A stretch of 21,950 nt of DNA from assembly GCA_002422205.1 (NCBI GenBank), contig DITS01000046.1:18740-40689 (forward strand). The letters are read 5' to 3'. Below the pieces are notes generated by a model. The model did not search any database. It saw only the letters and a program-made list of their open reading frames with translations, and was not told the DNA's origin. The stretch comes from Alphaproteobacteria bacterium UBA6178. GTDB lineage: Bacteria > Pseudomonadota > Alphaproteobacteria > Rickettsiales > UBA3002. Both the position numbers and the translations under genes were made by a program. Shown here piece after piece: positions 7,962 through 15,330 of the stretch (the first letter of the stretch is position 1; every line of letters starts with the position of its first letter).

Positions 7962-9839
7962 TTAGCGCAGCAACGCCTGATCGCCATTGCCAAAGCTTTC
8001 CTGCACCTTATTAACAAAATGTGCATCCGGCAGTGAGGGCTGATCCAGCGATTGCGCCACCGTAAACGGCAGCAACCCCTGCAGCTGCGTGCTCGGCGCT
8101 TCAATCAATGCCGAGGGGGTGTTTGCTTCAGGCTGCTGCGTATTGGCGTTGGGAAACACCGCCTTGCCCTTGCGCGGAATCGGCATCGCCATATTCTGCA
8201 AAGCAGCAGGGAATATCTGTTGTTCTTCCTGCATCAGCTGCGTTTGCTTGCGTAAGTGCGGCACATAATACTGCTCATAGATTTGCTTAAATTCCGGCGC
8301 GATAAAATCCAGCATCGCCGGATTATCGCGCAGCCGGATATGTTTCAGTTCCGCATAGCGTGAAATCAGTTCCGCCACCCGAAATTCCGGCTCATGATAG
8401 GATCGCGTCAGCGAATCACTATTAGGGTCCAGATTGCGCCACGCATCATCCACCGCCCAGCCAAAATTATGCATGCTGTTCGAGCCAAGCGCCTCTTTCA
8501 GCCGCAGGCCTTGCACACCGAAGCGCTCATCAATTTCGGCTTCCACCGCCGCCCGCTGCGATTCACTCACCGACGCTTTCCACGCCGCACTCAGCGCGCG
8601 CAATCCGCGCTCCCCATTAAACCGCTCCGCCGCTTTCTGAATCAGTCCGTCAATCGCGCGTCGCTCTTCCGGCGAAAACTGCATCGGGAAAAATAAATGA
8701 TGCGCTTCATGCATCACCACCTCGTCAAATTCGCGCTCATTGGCCCGCGCCGATACAAATATCTGCCGCACGCCCAAATGACTGCCCGATTGATAGGGAA
8801 TAAACTGATGATACCCCGCCATACTCGCATAAGACGGGTCAAACGACGCCAGACTACCGCGCGGCGTATAGGCAAATTCGGTACCGCTGACATACAGCGC
8901 TTCCGCCAGCTCCGGCGGCAGCAAACGCAGCGAAGCCACCATTTTATCTTCCACCGCTTCCACCCCTTCAGGCACAGAGAAATTAGCGCGCTGGCGGTCA
9001 CGATAACCCTGAACGGTATGCGCAATCCGTGACTGAATACCGCCTACCAGCTTATCCTGCAAGCTCGCCTGCTGCATATTCGGCTGTTGTCGGCCCACCC
9101 GCCAATTCTCATAAATATTATTCGAAAAACTATTCGCCGCCATCAGCGCGCTCACCTGTTTGATCTCTTGAAAATTGGCATCCAGCACACCCAGCCGTTT
9201 AGCCAACCCCTCCACGCCTGATTGCCGCACTACTTCGCTAAATTCACGCGGGGCAATACCCAGCTTCTCCGATAATTCACTCAGCACCTGATCGGGCGTA
9301 TGGGCAATGCGCACATAGCTCGCCGCTTCCTGCGGATACCCCCATTGTTGCAACGCCTCATTGAGCACCAAATACAACGTCGTGGTCTGCTCAACCATAT
9401 ATTTGAATGACGACGGCATATCCTGCGCCGAACCAAACCACTTGCTCAGTGAATCAAACGGGGCCTTATGCCGCTCCGCTTTTTTGGCAAATTCAGCATT
9501 CTCGCCGCTGCCCATACTTTGTTTCAGCTGGTCCAGCTTGCTTTGCATTTCTTTCAGCTCCACCTCAGCCGAAGGCGGAATCAGCGTTGCCAGCTGTGTT
9601 AGAATCGTCCCGCGCGGCTGCACCATAGTAAAATGCACATAGGGAATACTATAATGTTTGAGCAGCTTACCAATCAGCCGCTGCTCATTTTCCGGTGCCA
9701 GCTCCGCCGGATGCAATACAATCATCTGATCCTTGGTAAAATGCGAGCTATCCTGCACATGAATACGCTGCTCGCTTTTAAAGAGCGAAACATCAAATGG
9801 CGCATGCGGTGGCCGCGCAGATTGGGGTGGCAAAGCCAT
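7962..9839 (-). CDS. Unrecognised 625-aa protein with zincin HExxH motif (putative metallopeptidase)
   Basis: The start at 9839 is supported by AGGAGG seven bases upstream. No signal peptide or TM segment is seen, so it is cytoplasmic or exported by a signal-independent route. Residues about 85-125 are charged and helical (possible coiled coil). Residues 373-381 read EVVMHEAHH: H377-E378-x-x-H381 fits the HExxH zinc-binding/catalytic motif, sitting in a hydrophobic helix context (VVMHEAHHLFF). About 100 residues later SYHEPEFRVAELISRY (480-495) offers Glu residues (E485 or E490) and Tyr481 as possible third zinc ligand and transition-state stabiliser, as in gluzincins such as the anthrax lethal-factor type. 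The C-terminal ~100 residues are Pro/Gln-rich. I recognise no family; the peptidase call rests on the motif alone. Its function and target are unknown. Confidence 0.6.
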   Translation of the reverse strand: MALPPQSARPPHAPFDVSLFKSEQRIHVQDSSHFTKDQMIVLHPAELAPENEQRLIGKLLKHYSIPYVHFTMVQPRGTILTQLATLIPPSAEVELKEMQSKLDQLKQSMGSGENAEFAKKAERHKAPFDSLSKWFGSAQDMPSSFKYMVEQTTTLYLVLNEALQQWGYPQEAASYVRIAHTPDQVLSELSEKLGIAPREFSEVVRQSGVEGLAKRLGVLDANFQEIKQVSALMAANSFSNNIYENWRVGRQQPNMQQASLQDKLVGGIQSRIAHTVQGYRDRQRANFSVPEGVEAVEDKMVASLRLLPPELAEALYVSGTEFAYTPRGSLASFDPSYASMAGYHQFIPYQSGSHLGVRQIFVSARANEREFDEVVMHEAHHLFFPMQFSPEERRAIDGLIQKAAERFNGERGLRALSAAWKASVSESQRAAVEAEIDERFGVQGLRLKEALGSNSMHNFGWAVDDAWRNLDPNSDSLTRSYHEPEFRVAELISRYAELKHIRLRDNPAMLDFIAPEFKQIYEQYYVPHLRKQTQLMQEEQQIFPAALQNMAMPIPRKGKAVFPNANTQQPEANTPSALIEAPSTQLQGLLPFTVAQSLDQPSLPDAHFVNKVQESFGNGDQALLR

Positions 9840-10058
9840 AAACCTCCTGTGACTAGCCTGATCATTCTATCCCAACCCCGCGCCCCCAAATGTGACAATT
9901 TGATGAATTTAAGCCCTCCCTCGTCATCCTGAGCGAAAGCGAAGGACCTCCCTCCTTCCCCTCCTTCCCCTCCGTCATCCTGCGGCTCCCCCCTCCCCCG
10001 TCATCCTCGGGGCGGCGTAGCCGAGCCCGGGGATCTCCTTTACGGCAGGTAAGGCAGA

Positions 10059-10077
10059 CCCCGTAACAAGTACGGGG
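10059..10077. repeat. Hairpin CCCCGTA-ACAAG-TACGGGG
   Basis: A perfect 7-bp stem with loop ACAAG, followed by GGTGAC-type flank. A second copy at 21881-21899 has the same loop but CCCCGTG/CACGGGG: one base pair changed on both sides, which preserves the stem. Confidence 0.75.
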
Positions 10078-10154
10078 TGACAGAATGAGGTCAGGCCTGT
10101 CGCGTCGTAGCTCGCAGAGCGGTGACGGGAGACCGAGCCTTCAGTCGCTTAATA

Positions 10155-10224
10155 GTCATACTGGTGCTTGACATCAGTATCTGTTGTGACTGCGTGAGAT
10201 ACTGGCGTCGAGCGCCAGCATGAC
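10155..10224. repeat. Inverted pair of 28-nt palindromic repeats
   Basis: 10155-10182 and the reverse complement of 10197-10224 are the same 28-nt element with five differences (all transitions), separated by 14 bp. Each copy is itself a palindrome: ATACTGGTG/CATCAGTAT with one G-T pair, and CTGGCG-TCGAG-CGCCAG at 10202-10218. It could form a cruciform or a stable RNA structure. Confidence 0.7.
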
Positions 10225-10273
10225 GAAGGATAAAACCGAGGCCAGTAACCCGAAGCAGGAGCAAACACAAAAA

Positions 10274-10807
10274 CTACTTCTGCACCAGCAAACACACCCA
10301 GTCTTCCAGCGTCAACCGCTGCAATAAGCTCAGTCCCGCATGCGCCGCCGCATCTTCCACTTTGGCCGCATGTGCGCGCAAAATGCCCGATAAGATCGCC
10401 ACCCCCTCATCCGCCAGATGTGCCGCCAGATCATGCATTTGCGCCACCAGCAATTCGGCTAAAATATTGCTGCAAATCACATCATAGGGCGCATCTTGCG
10501 CAATCGTCGGATGGTCATAGCCATCGCTTCGTACCGCGCTCACCAACGCCTCCAGCCCGTTATGCGCGGCATTGGCGCGCGTCGCCTCCACCGCTTCGCC
10601 CATAATATCGGCGGCCAATACCGGAATATGCCATTGATACGCCATTTGCAGCGCTAAAATGCCCGAGCCGCAGCCCATATCGAGCGCCCGTTGCGCCCCC
10701 TGCAAATGCGCCAGCGCCTCCAGCGCTGTCATTGCCAGCTTGGTCGACGGGTGAGACCCATCCCCAAACGCATCCGCTCCGGCAGTAATGTTGAGTGAGA
10801 AGGTCAT
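10274..10807 (-). CDS. PrmA-like (ribosomal protein L11 methyltransferase-type) SAM methyltransferase lacking the N-terminal domain
   Basis: 177 aa from ATG 10807; a GTG at 10816 is the only earlier start, with an in-frame stop just before it. The SAM-binding half of PrmA is complete: AFGDGSHPSTKLAMTALEAL (family AFGTGxHPTT), motif I LDMGCGSGILAL, DIMGEAVEATRANAAHNG, and DVICSNILAELLVAQMHDLA with ILSGILRAHA. Normal PrmA is about 290 aa with a ~100-residue N-terminal L11-recognition domain, which is absent here. In its place upstream lies an 88-bp palindromic repeat that directly follows nrdB. Either this is a short methyltransferase family with another substrate, or a prmA truncated by repeat insertion/deletion. 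The catalytic fold looks intact, so I keep it as a CDS. Confidence 0.75.
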   Translation of the reverse strand: MTFSLNITAGADAFGDGSHPSTKLAMTALEALAHLQGAQRALDMGCGSGILALQMAYQWHIPVLAADIMGEAVEATRANAAHNGLEALVSAVRSDGYDHPTIAQDAPYDVICSNILAELLVAQMHDLAAHLADEGVAILSGILRAHAAKVEDAAAHAGLSLLQRLTLEDWVCLLVQK

Positions 10808-10817
10808 GGCAACCACA

Positions 10818-10905
10818 CGTCATCCTGAGTGAGTGAAACGAACGAAGGACCTTGTGCAGCAGGCTGAGATCCTTCAGTCAGCGTGCCGCTTCCTTCAGGA
10901 TGACG
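10818..10905. repeat. 88-bp palindromic GTCATCCTGA element between nrdB and prmA-like gene
   Basis: Perfect 11-bp outer inverted arms, CGTCATCCTGA (10818-10828) and TCAGGATGACG (10895-10905). Inside are CGAAGGACC and GATCCTTCAGTC, giving further partial pairing. It starts 10 bases upstream of the methyltransferase ATG and ends 4 bases short of the nrdB stop codon. In the minus-strand transcript it would form a large hairpin that could end transcription or process the mRNA. It belongs to the same family as the copy at 9922-9949, which shares CATCCTGAG and GCGAAGGACC-like parts. Confidence 0.8.
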
Positions 10906-10909
10906 GTTT

Positions 10910-11881
10910 TTAACTCCCAAACATCTCAAACGCTTCTTCCCATGTGCCTTGCGTCGCCGCTTTGGTATATTCGGTCACACGGTTTTCGAAGAAGTTGGTA
11001 TGCTCCACCCCGTTCAAAATATCATCCAGCCAGGGCAGCGGATTTTTCTCGATCTGATACATCGGCTGCAAGCCCAGCTGTGCCAAGCGACGATCAGCAA
11101 TAAAGCGAATATATTGCTTCACATCATTGGCCGCCAGCCCCTGAATATCGCCCATGCCGAACGCCAGATCAATAAAGGCATCCTCATGCGTTACAATCGT
11201 GTTGCATGCCACATACAGGCGCGAGCGTAGCTCGTCATTCCACACTTCGGGGTTTTCTTCGCAGAAGGTTTTAAACAAACGAATCATCGAAATCGTATGC
11301 AGCGTTTCGTCGCGCACCGACCAGGTGACAATTTGTCCCATCCCCTTCATTTTGCCCCAGCGCGGGAAATTGAGCAAAATCGCAAAAGACGCAAACAGCT
11401 GCAGCCCTTCGGTAAAGGCACCAAATACCGCCATCGTCGTGGCGATATCCTCTTTGGTATCGACGCCGAATTGCTGCATATAATCGTATTTGTCGCTCAT
11501 TTCCTTGTATTTCATGAATGCGGTATATTCAATTTCCGGCATCCCGATCGTATCCAGCAAATGCGAATAGGCCGCGATATGCACCGTCTCCATATTCGAA
11601 AACGCCGCCAGCATCATCTGCACTTCGGTCGGCTGAAACACACGGCTGTAATGTTTCATATAGCAGTTATTGACCTCGATATCGGCCTGCGTGAAAAAGC
11701 GAAAAATCTGCGTCAGCAGGTTTTTCTCTTCCGGCGTGATGTTCTTTTTCCAGTCCTTCACATCATCCGACAATGGCACCTCTTCCGGCAACCAGTGAAT
11801 GCGCTGCTGCATCAGCCACGCATCATACGCCCACGGATAGGAGAAAGGTTTATAAATCGGTTTCGCGTCGAGCAATGACAT
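10910..11881 (-). CDS. nrdB: Ribonucleoside-diphosphate reductase class Ia, beta subunit
   Basis: Radical-generating small subunit of the enzyme that makes dNDPs from NDPs. 323 aa. All diiron ligands and the radical tyrosine can be read with the same spacing as E. coli NrdB: D67, E98, H101, Y105 (in METVHIAAY), then E158 (FTEGLQLF) and E192/H195 (SVRDETLH). No ATP-cone is fused to it. The C-terminal tail that docks into NrdA is present (TQGTWEEAFEMFGS). AAGGATAA before ATG 11881 is the ribosome site. It lies 35 bp downstream of nrdA in the same operon. Confidence 0.97.
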   Translation of the reverse strand: MSLLDAKPIYKPFSYPWAYDAWLMQQRIHWLPEEVPLSDDVKDWKKNITPEEKNLLTQIFRFFTQADIEVNNCYMKHYSRVFQPTEVQMMLAAFSNMETVHIAAYSHLLDTIGMPEIEYTAFMKYKEMSDKYDYMQQFGVDTKEDIATTMAVFGAFTEGLQLFASFAILLNFPRWGKMKGMGQIVTWSVRDETLHTISMIRLFKTFCEENPEVWNDELRSRLYVACNTIVTHEDAFIDLAFGMGDIQGLAANDVKQYIRFIADRRLAQLGLQPMYQIEKNPLPWLDDILNGVEHTNFFENRVTEYTKAATQGTWEEAFEMFGS

Positions 11882-11916
11882 AAAATTATCCTTTTATTCG
11901 TATGATAGAAGCCCGC

Positions 11917-13710
11917 CTATTGGCAAGCCAAACATTCCTCGTAAGTAGTTTCCTGCTTATTTTTTAAGCTCATCTCTAACTGAATATGCGGCACTTTATG
12001 CGATACTTTGTCCGAGCGCTGCATCGACGTCGAACGGCAATAATACAAGCTCTTCAACCCTTTCTTCCACGCCATATAATGCAGCTGATGCAAATCGCGC
12101 TTGTGAATATCTGCCGGTAAAAAGATATTGATCGATTGCGCCTGACAGACATAAGGCGCGCGGTCTGCGCCATGCTCAATCACCCAGCGCTGATCCATTT
12201 CATACGCGGTTTTAAACACCAGCTTTTCATTCTCATCCAAAAAGTCCAGATGCTGAACCGAGCCTTCATTCGTCGTCACCGACGACCAGATCTCGTCGCT
12301 ATCCATGCCCTTTTCAGCCAGCAATAATTTCAAATATTTATTGCGCACCTGAAACGAGCCCGACAAGGTCTTTTGCGTAAAGGCATTCGCCGCATAAGGC
12401 TCAATACCCGGCGACGCATTACCGCAAATAATCGAAATCGACGCCGTCGGCGCAATCGCCATTTTATTGGAAAAACGCTCCATCATGCCGACTTCCGCCG
12501 CATCAGGGCAGGCGCCACGCTCTTCCGCCAGCGCCACACTCGCCGCATCGGCCTCTTTGCGGATATGCTCAAACATTTTTTTGTTCCACACCTTCGCCAT
12601 CACCGATTCAAACGGAATCATTTTCGATTGCAAATAGGAATGGAAGCCCATCACCCCAAGTCCAATCGAACGTTCACGCATCGCCGAATATTTGGCGCGC
12701 TTCATCGAATCGGGGGCGGAATCAATAAAATCCTGCAACACATTATCCAGAAAACGCATCACATCCTTGATGAATTGCGGATCATTTTTCCACTCATCAT
12801 AGGTCTCTAAATTCAGCGACGACAGGCAGCACACTGCGGTGCGGCTCTCACCCAGATGGTCAAATCCGGTCGGCAGCGTAATCTCGCTGCACAGATTCGA
12901 CATTTTCACATACAGCCCCAGCTCCTTATGATGCGCCGGAATCGCTTTATTCACCGTGTCGATATAAATAATATACGGCTCGCCGGTTTCTACCCGCGCC
13001 GTCAGCAGCTTCGCCCATAAATCACGCGCTTTCAGGGTTTCCACCACATGGCCGTCATGCGGGCTGATCAAATTCCAGCTACCGCCTTGCTCCACCGCTT
13101 CCATAAACGCATCACTCACGCACACGCCATGATGCAGATTCAGCGCTTTACGGTTCGGGTCCCCACCGGTGGGCCGACGAATATCAATAAATTCCTCAAT
13201 CTCAGGATGCGAAATATCCAGATACACCGCCGAGGAACCGCGGCGCAGCGAGCCTTGCGAAATCGCCAGCGTCAGCGAATCCTGCACGCGCACAAATGGC
13301 ACCACGCCCGAGGTTTTACCATTGCGGCCCACCTTCTCGCCAAGCGAACGCAGATTACCCCAATAAGAACCAATCCCGCCGCCACGTGACGCCAGCCACA
13401 CATTTTCATTCCACAAGTCGACAATGCCCTGCAAACTATCTTCGGTCTCATTCAGAAAGCACGAAATCGGCAGGCCACGCTTGGTGCCGCCGTTGGATAG
13501 CACCGGCGTTGCGGGCATAAACCACATATTACTGATATAATCATAAATACGCTGCGCATGCGCCGCGTCATCGCCATAATGCAGCGCCACGCGCGCAAAT
13601 AAATCCTGATAAGTCTCATCCGGCAGCAAATAACGGTCCGACAGGGTCGCTTTCCCGAAATCGGTCAGATTCGCATCACGGACAGACTGAGTTTTCAACG
13701 TCGCTAGCAT
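11917..13710 (-). CDS. nrdA: Ribonucleoside-diphosphate reductase class Ia, alpha subunit, without N-terminal ATP-cone
   Basis: Catalytic large subunit, 597 aa from ATG 13710; GGGAG nine bases upstream favours it over a TTG at 13725. Active-site elements: Cys84 in PISCFLNE, N272-x-C274-x-E276 (SNLCSEITLP, equivalent to E. coli N437/C439/E441), Cys294 in AVCCLSSLNL, the Tyr pair in LYYCRSTSMQRSDK that relays the radical, and the redox pair C593/C596 in the tail ECLACQ. The protein begins at the all-alpha domain (LSDRYLLPDETYQDLFARVA); the ~90-residue N-terminal ATP-cone of E. coli NrdA (761 aa) is absent, so the usual dATP switch cannot operate through that domain. Two NrdR-box-like sites lie upstream. 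Confidence 0.96.
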   Translation of the reverse strand: MLATLKTQSVRDANLTDFGKATLSDRYLLPDETYQDLFARVALHYGDDAAHAQRIYDYISNMWFMPATPVLSNGGTKRGLPISCFLNETEDSLQGIVDLWNENVWLASRGGGIGSYWGNLRSLGEKVGRNGKTSGVVPFVRVQDSLTLAISQGSLRRGSSAVYLDISHPEIEEFIDIRRPTGGDPNRKALNLHHGVCVSDAFMEAVEQGGSWNLISPHDGHVVETLKARDLWAKLLTARVETGEPYIIYIDTVNKAIPAHHKELGLYVKMSNLCSEITLPTGFDHLGESRTAVCCLSSLNLETYDEWKNDPQFIKDVMRFLDNVLQDFIDSAPDSMKRAKYSAMRERSIGLGVMGFHSYLQSKMIPFESVMAKVWNKKMFEHIRKEADAASVALAEERGACPDAAEVGMMERFSNKMAIAPTASISIICGNASPGIEPYAANAFTQKTLSGSFQVRNKYLKLLLAEKGMDSDEIWSSVTTNEGSVQHLDFLDENEKLVFKTAYEMDQRWVIEHGADRAPYVCQAQSINIFLPADIHKRDLHQLHYMAWKKGLKSLYYCRSTSMQRSDKVSHKVPHIQLEMSLKNKQETTYEECLACQ

Positions 13711-13743
13711 GGCACACACTCCCAAAGTTCATTCGTCTTTGTT

Positions 13744-13790
13744 TTTCTATATATTGTTAGAATCGTCATCGCAGATACTATATGTAGTGG
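13744..13790 (-). promoter_or_regulatory. Tandem NrdR-box-like sites upstream of nrdA
   Basis: Sites 13775-13790 (ATACTATATGTAGTGG, 13 of 16 matches to ACACTATATATAGTGT) and 13744-13759 (TTTCTATATATTGTTA, 10 of 16) are in register with start-to-start spacing of exactly 31 bp, three helical turns, the usual arrangement for cooperative NrdR binding. They lie 34 to 80 bases before the nrdA ATG. A TATAAT on the minus strand at 13848-13853 is a possible -10, with only a weak TTGCCT -35; promoter position is uncertain. Confidence 0.75.
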
Positions 13791-14134
13791 TTTTTTTGTC
13801 TAGTTGAAAAACAGCATGATGCACAGAAAAACCACTTGCATGAAACATTATACAGATACTCCAATCGTTTAAGGCAACAACCTATTGTTACAGATGAGCC
13901 AACTCTGCACCAAATGGGTGTATAAAGATGTTTGCGCCTCTAAATCTAGTAGTCTGGGCCATGCGGATCCATCCAACACGATTATAGCAAAAACCTTTAT
14001 TACCTGCCATCAAATAAGCCGTCCTCTTATCTGACAGCCACCACATTAAAGCCCCGTCGCGCCACGTCAATCAGGATAACTATGTGGGTATCGCGCACCC
14101 CAAAAACCAGTCCTTTTCAGCAAATTATTGCGCT

Positions 14135-14197
14135 CCATCCACAGGCGCTCCTGTGGATGATAACTTATACCCGCCGTTACGCGCAGCCTTATCCACA
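14135..14197. promoter_or_regulatory. DnaA-box-like cluster with perfect 10-bp hairpin
   Basis: 14189-14197 is a consensus DnaA box, TTATCCACA. 14152-14160 reads TCATCCACA on the minus strand (one mismatch) and 14135-14143 CCATCCACA on the plus strand (two mismatches). The latter two are the arms of a perfect inverted repeat, CATCCACAGG (14136-14145) and CCTGTGGATG (14150-14159), with a 4-nt spacer. DnaA is known to regulate nrdAB in E. coli; whether these sites serve nrdA, the pilin gene or replication is open. Confidence 0.5.
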
Positions 14198-14270
14198 AAT
14201 CACCCCGCAAGCGCGCCTAACCGTAACTTTTCTACTATTCGTTGAAACAAAAATCGGCTATAGTTTCAGG

Positions 14271-15044
14271 ATGAAATCAAACGGATTTACTTTGGTAGAG
14301 CTAGCCATCGTGCTGGTGATACTCGGCCTTATCACCGGCGGCATTATGGCGGGTCAATCCATCATCCGCGCCAGCGAAATCCGCTCCCTCGCAGTGCAAT
14401 ATGAACAATATTCCGCTGCCGTCTACGCATTCGATGATCAATATATGGGCCTGCCCGGCGATCTTAAAGACGCCACCGCCTATTGGGGCGACAATAACGC
14501 CGCCTGCGCCGATGCGGCCACGCCCAACGGCACCCCCGGCACCTGCAACGGCAATGGGGACGGGCTGGTATTTTCTAATCACACCTACCCCGCCGGCGCC
14601 ACGCAGGAGGCCTCACAATTCTGGAACCAACTCGCACTGGCCGAATTAATCTCCGGCAGCTACACCGGCTTGCCCGGCTCCGCCTCTTATTTCGAATCCA
14701 TCCCCGACGTCAATGTGCCGCCCACCAAAGTCAAAAATGGCCGCTGGGCATTTCGCTATTATAATACTACGGGCGTGCCATCCCATTTTCAGGTTGGCGT
14801 CGTGGGTAATCACTTTGTCGCGGGCAGCGATGCAGGCGGCTGGCCGCACGGCCATCTACTCACCCCCAAAGAAGCCTGGAATATCGACACCAAAACCGAT
14901 GATGGCCAACCGGGACAGGGCAAAGTGCTGGCCACCCATTGGCTCAATTGTACCACCGCCGCAAACGGCAACGCGCTCGACGCCACCTACAACCTGTCCA
15001 ATACCAATTTGGTCTGTTCCTTCTGGATGCGCTGGAATCACTGA
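14271..15044 (+). CDS. Type IV pilin-like / pseudopilin protein
   Basis: 257 aa from ATG 14271; the longer frame from 14082 only adds a non-conserved leader across the DnaA-box region. The N terminus is a class III signal: MKSNG followed by FTLVELAIVLVILGLITGG, with cleavage after Gly5 by a prepilin peptidase and the mature Glu at +5. The globular part has WAY-type pilin features: LPGDLKDATAYWGDNNAACADA, a Cys pair enclosing a Gly/Asn/Asp loop (about 80-100, NGNGDG, possible calcium loop), ASQFWNQLALAELI, and the tail TPKEAWNIDTKTDDGQPGQG with two further Cys. It is larger than major pseudopilins. No assembly genes are in the window. The ribosome site (TCAGG) is weak and close. Confidence 0.88.
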   Translation: MKSNGFTLVELAIVLVILGLITGGIMAGQSIIRASEIRSLAVQYEQYSAAVYAFDDQYMGLPGDLKDATAYWGDNNAACADAATPNGTPGTCNGNGDGLVFSNHTYPAGATQEASQFWNQLALAELISGSYTGLPGSASYFESIPDVNVPPTKVKNGRWAFRYYNTTGVPSHFQVGVVGNHFVAGSDAGGWPHGHLLTPKEAWNIDTKTDDGQPGQGKVLATHWLNCTTAANGNALDATYNLSNTNLVCSFWMRWNH

Positions 15045-15330
15045 TTACGATGCTGATTTTGCCAAACGCCACTTTCCCATCATCCAGCTTAGTATCGATG
15101 TTCCATGCTTCTTCTGCCGTCAAAGCATGACCTATGGTGACGGTGGTGCCGTTGGCCACTCCCAAAATCAATGTATTGCCGTAGCGGCCAGGAAATAATC
15201 CGTAGTGCCCGTCCAGTTGAAAGGAAAACCATGCTGCATCCACACGACATTACTTAATTTAGTGGCCGGCACATTGCGGCCTGCTTGTAAACTAGCCGTG
15301 CCATCCGCGTTAGGGTCACACCCGCCCGAA
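15045..15330 (-). pseudogene. Truncated, frameshifted second pilin gene (remnant)
   Basis: On the minus strand one frame reads GCDPNADGTASLQAGRNVPA and NVVWMQHGFPFNWTGTTDYF, then shifts near 15190-15200 to PGRYGNTLILGVANGTT, GHALTAEEAWNIDTKLDDGK. The last part is clearly homologous to the TPKEAWNIDTKTDDG region of the neighbouring intact pilin. The piece lacks a pilin N terminus, because its 5' side runs straight into the end of manC, and lacks a normal C terminus, because it is cut off at the stop codon of the intact pilin, tail to tail. It therefore cannot make a pilin. Confidence 0.75.

Larger units (their letters stand above)
9840..10273. repeat. Gene-free mosaic of palindromic intergenic repeats
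   Basis: No coding frame here is credible. The stretch holds GTCATCCT octamers at 9923, 9974 and 10000, each starting a different REP-like element (CATCCTGAGCG with GCGAAGGACC; CATCCTGCGGCTC; CATCCTCGGGG with CCCGGGGAT). A pyrimidine-only run with tandem CTCCTTCCC units lies at about 9947-9973. Further on are a 19-nt hairpin at 10059-10077 and an inverted pair at 10155-10224 (separate entries). Such elements may act as transcript ends between the two flanking minus-strand genes or as non-autonomous mobile repeats; neither role is shown. Confidence 0.7.
13711..14270. other. Long intergenic region between nrdA and the pilin gene
   Basis: AT-richer than its surroundings, especially 13740-13880. 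It contains the NrdR-like sites and the DnaA-box-like cluster described separately. A minus-strand frame at 13888-14070 would give 60 aa (52 from its ATG) but starts at TTG without a ribosome site and resembles nothing I know. No tRNA or clear small RNA is visible. Confidence 0.6.

Noticed and set aside
9840..10273. Possible CRISPR array or tRNA in the repeat-rich spacer
   Set aside because: Repeats are palindromic, of different families and unevenly spaced; no constant repeat/spacer pattern and no cloverleaf.
13888..14070. 60-aa minus-strand frame in the nrdA-pilin spacer
   Set aside because: Begins at TTG, lacks a ribosome site and resembles no family; the Trp-rich start (DGALMWWLSDK) is odd but could be chance or a gene fragment.
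14082..14270. N-terminal extension of the pilin frame
   Set aside because: It would place 63 residues before a class III prepilin leader and would translate the DnaA-box hairpin; ATG 14271 gives a normal leader.
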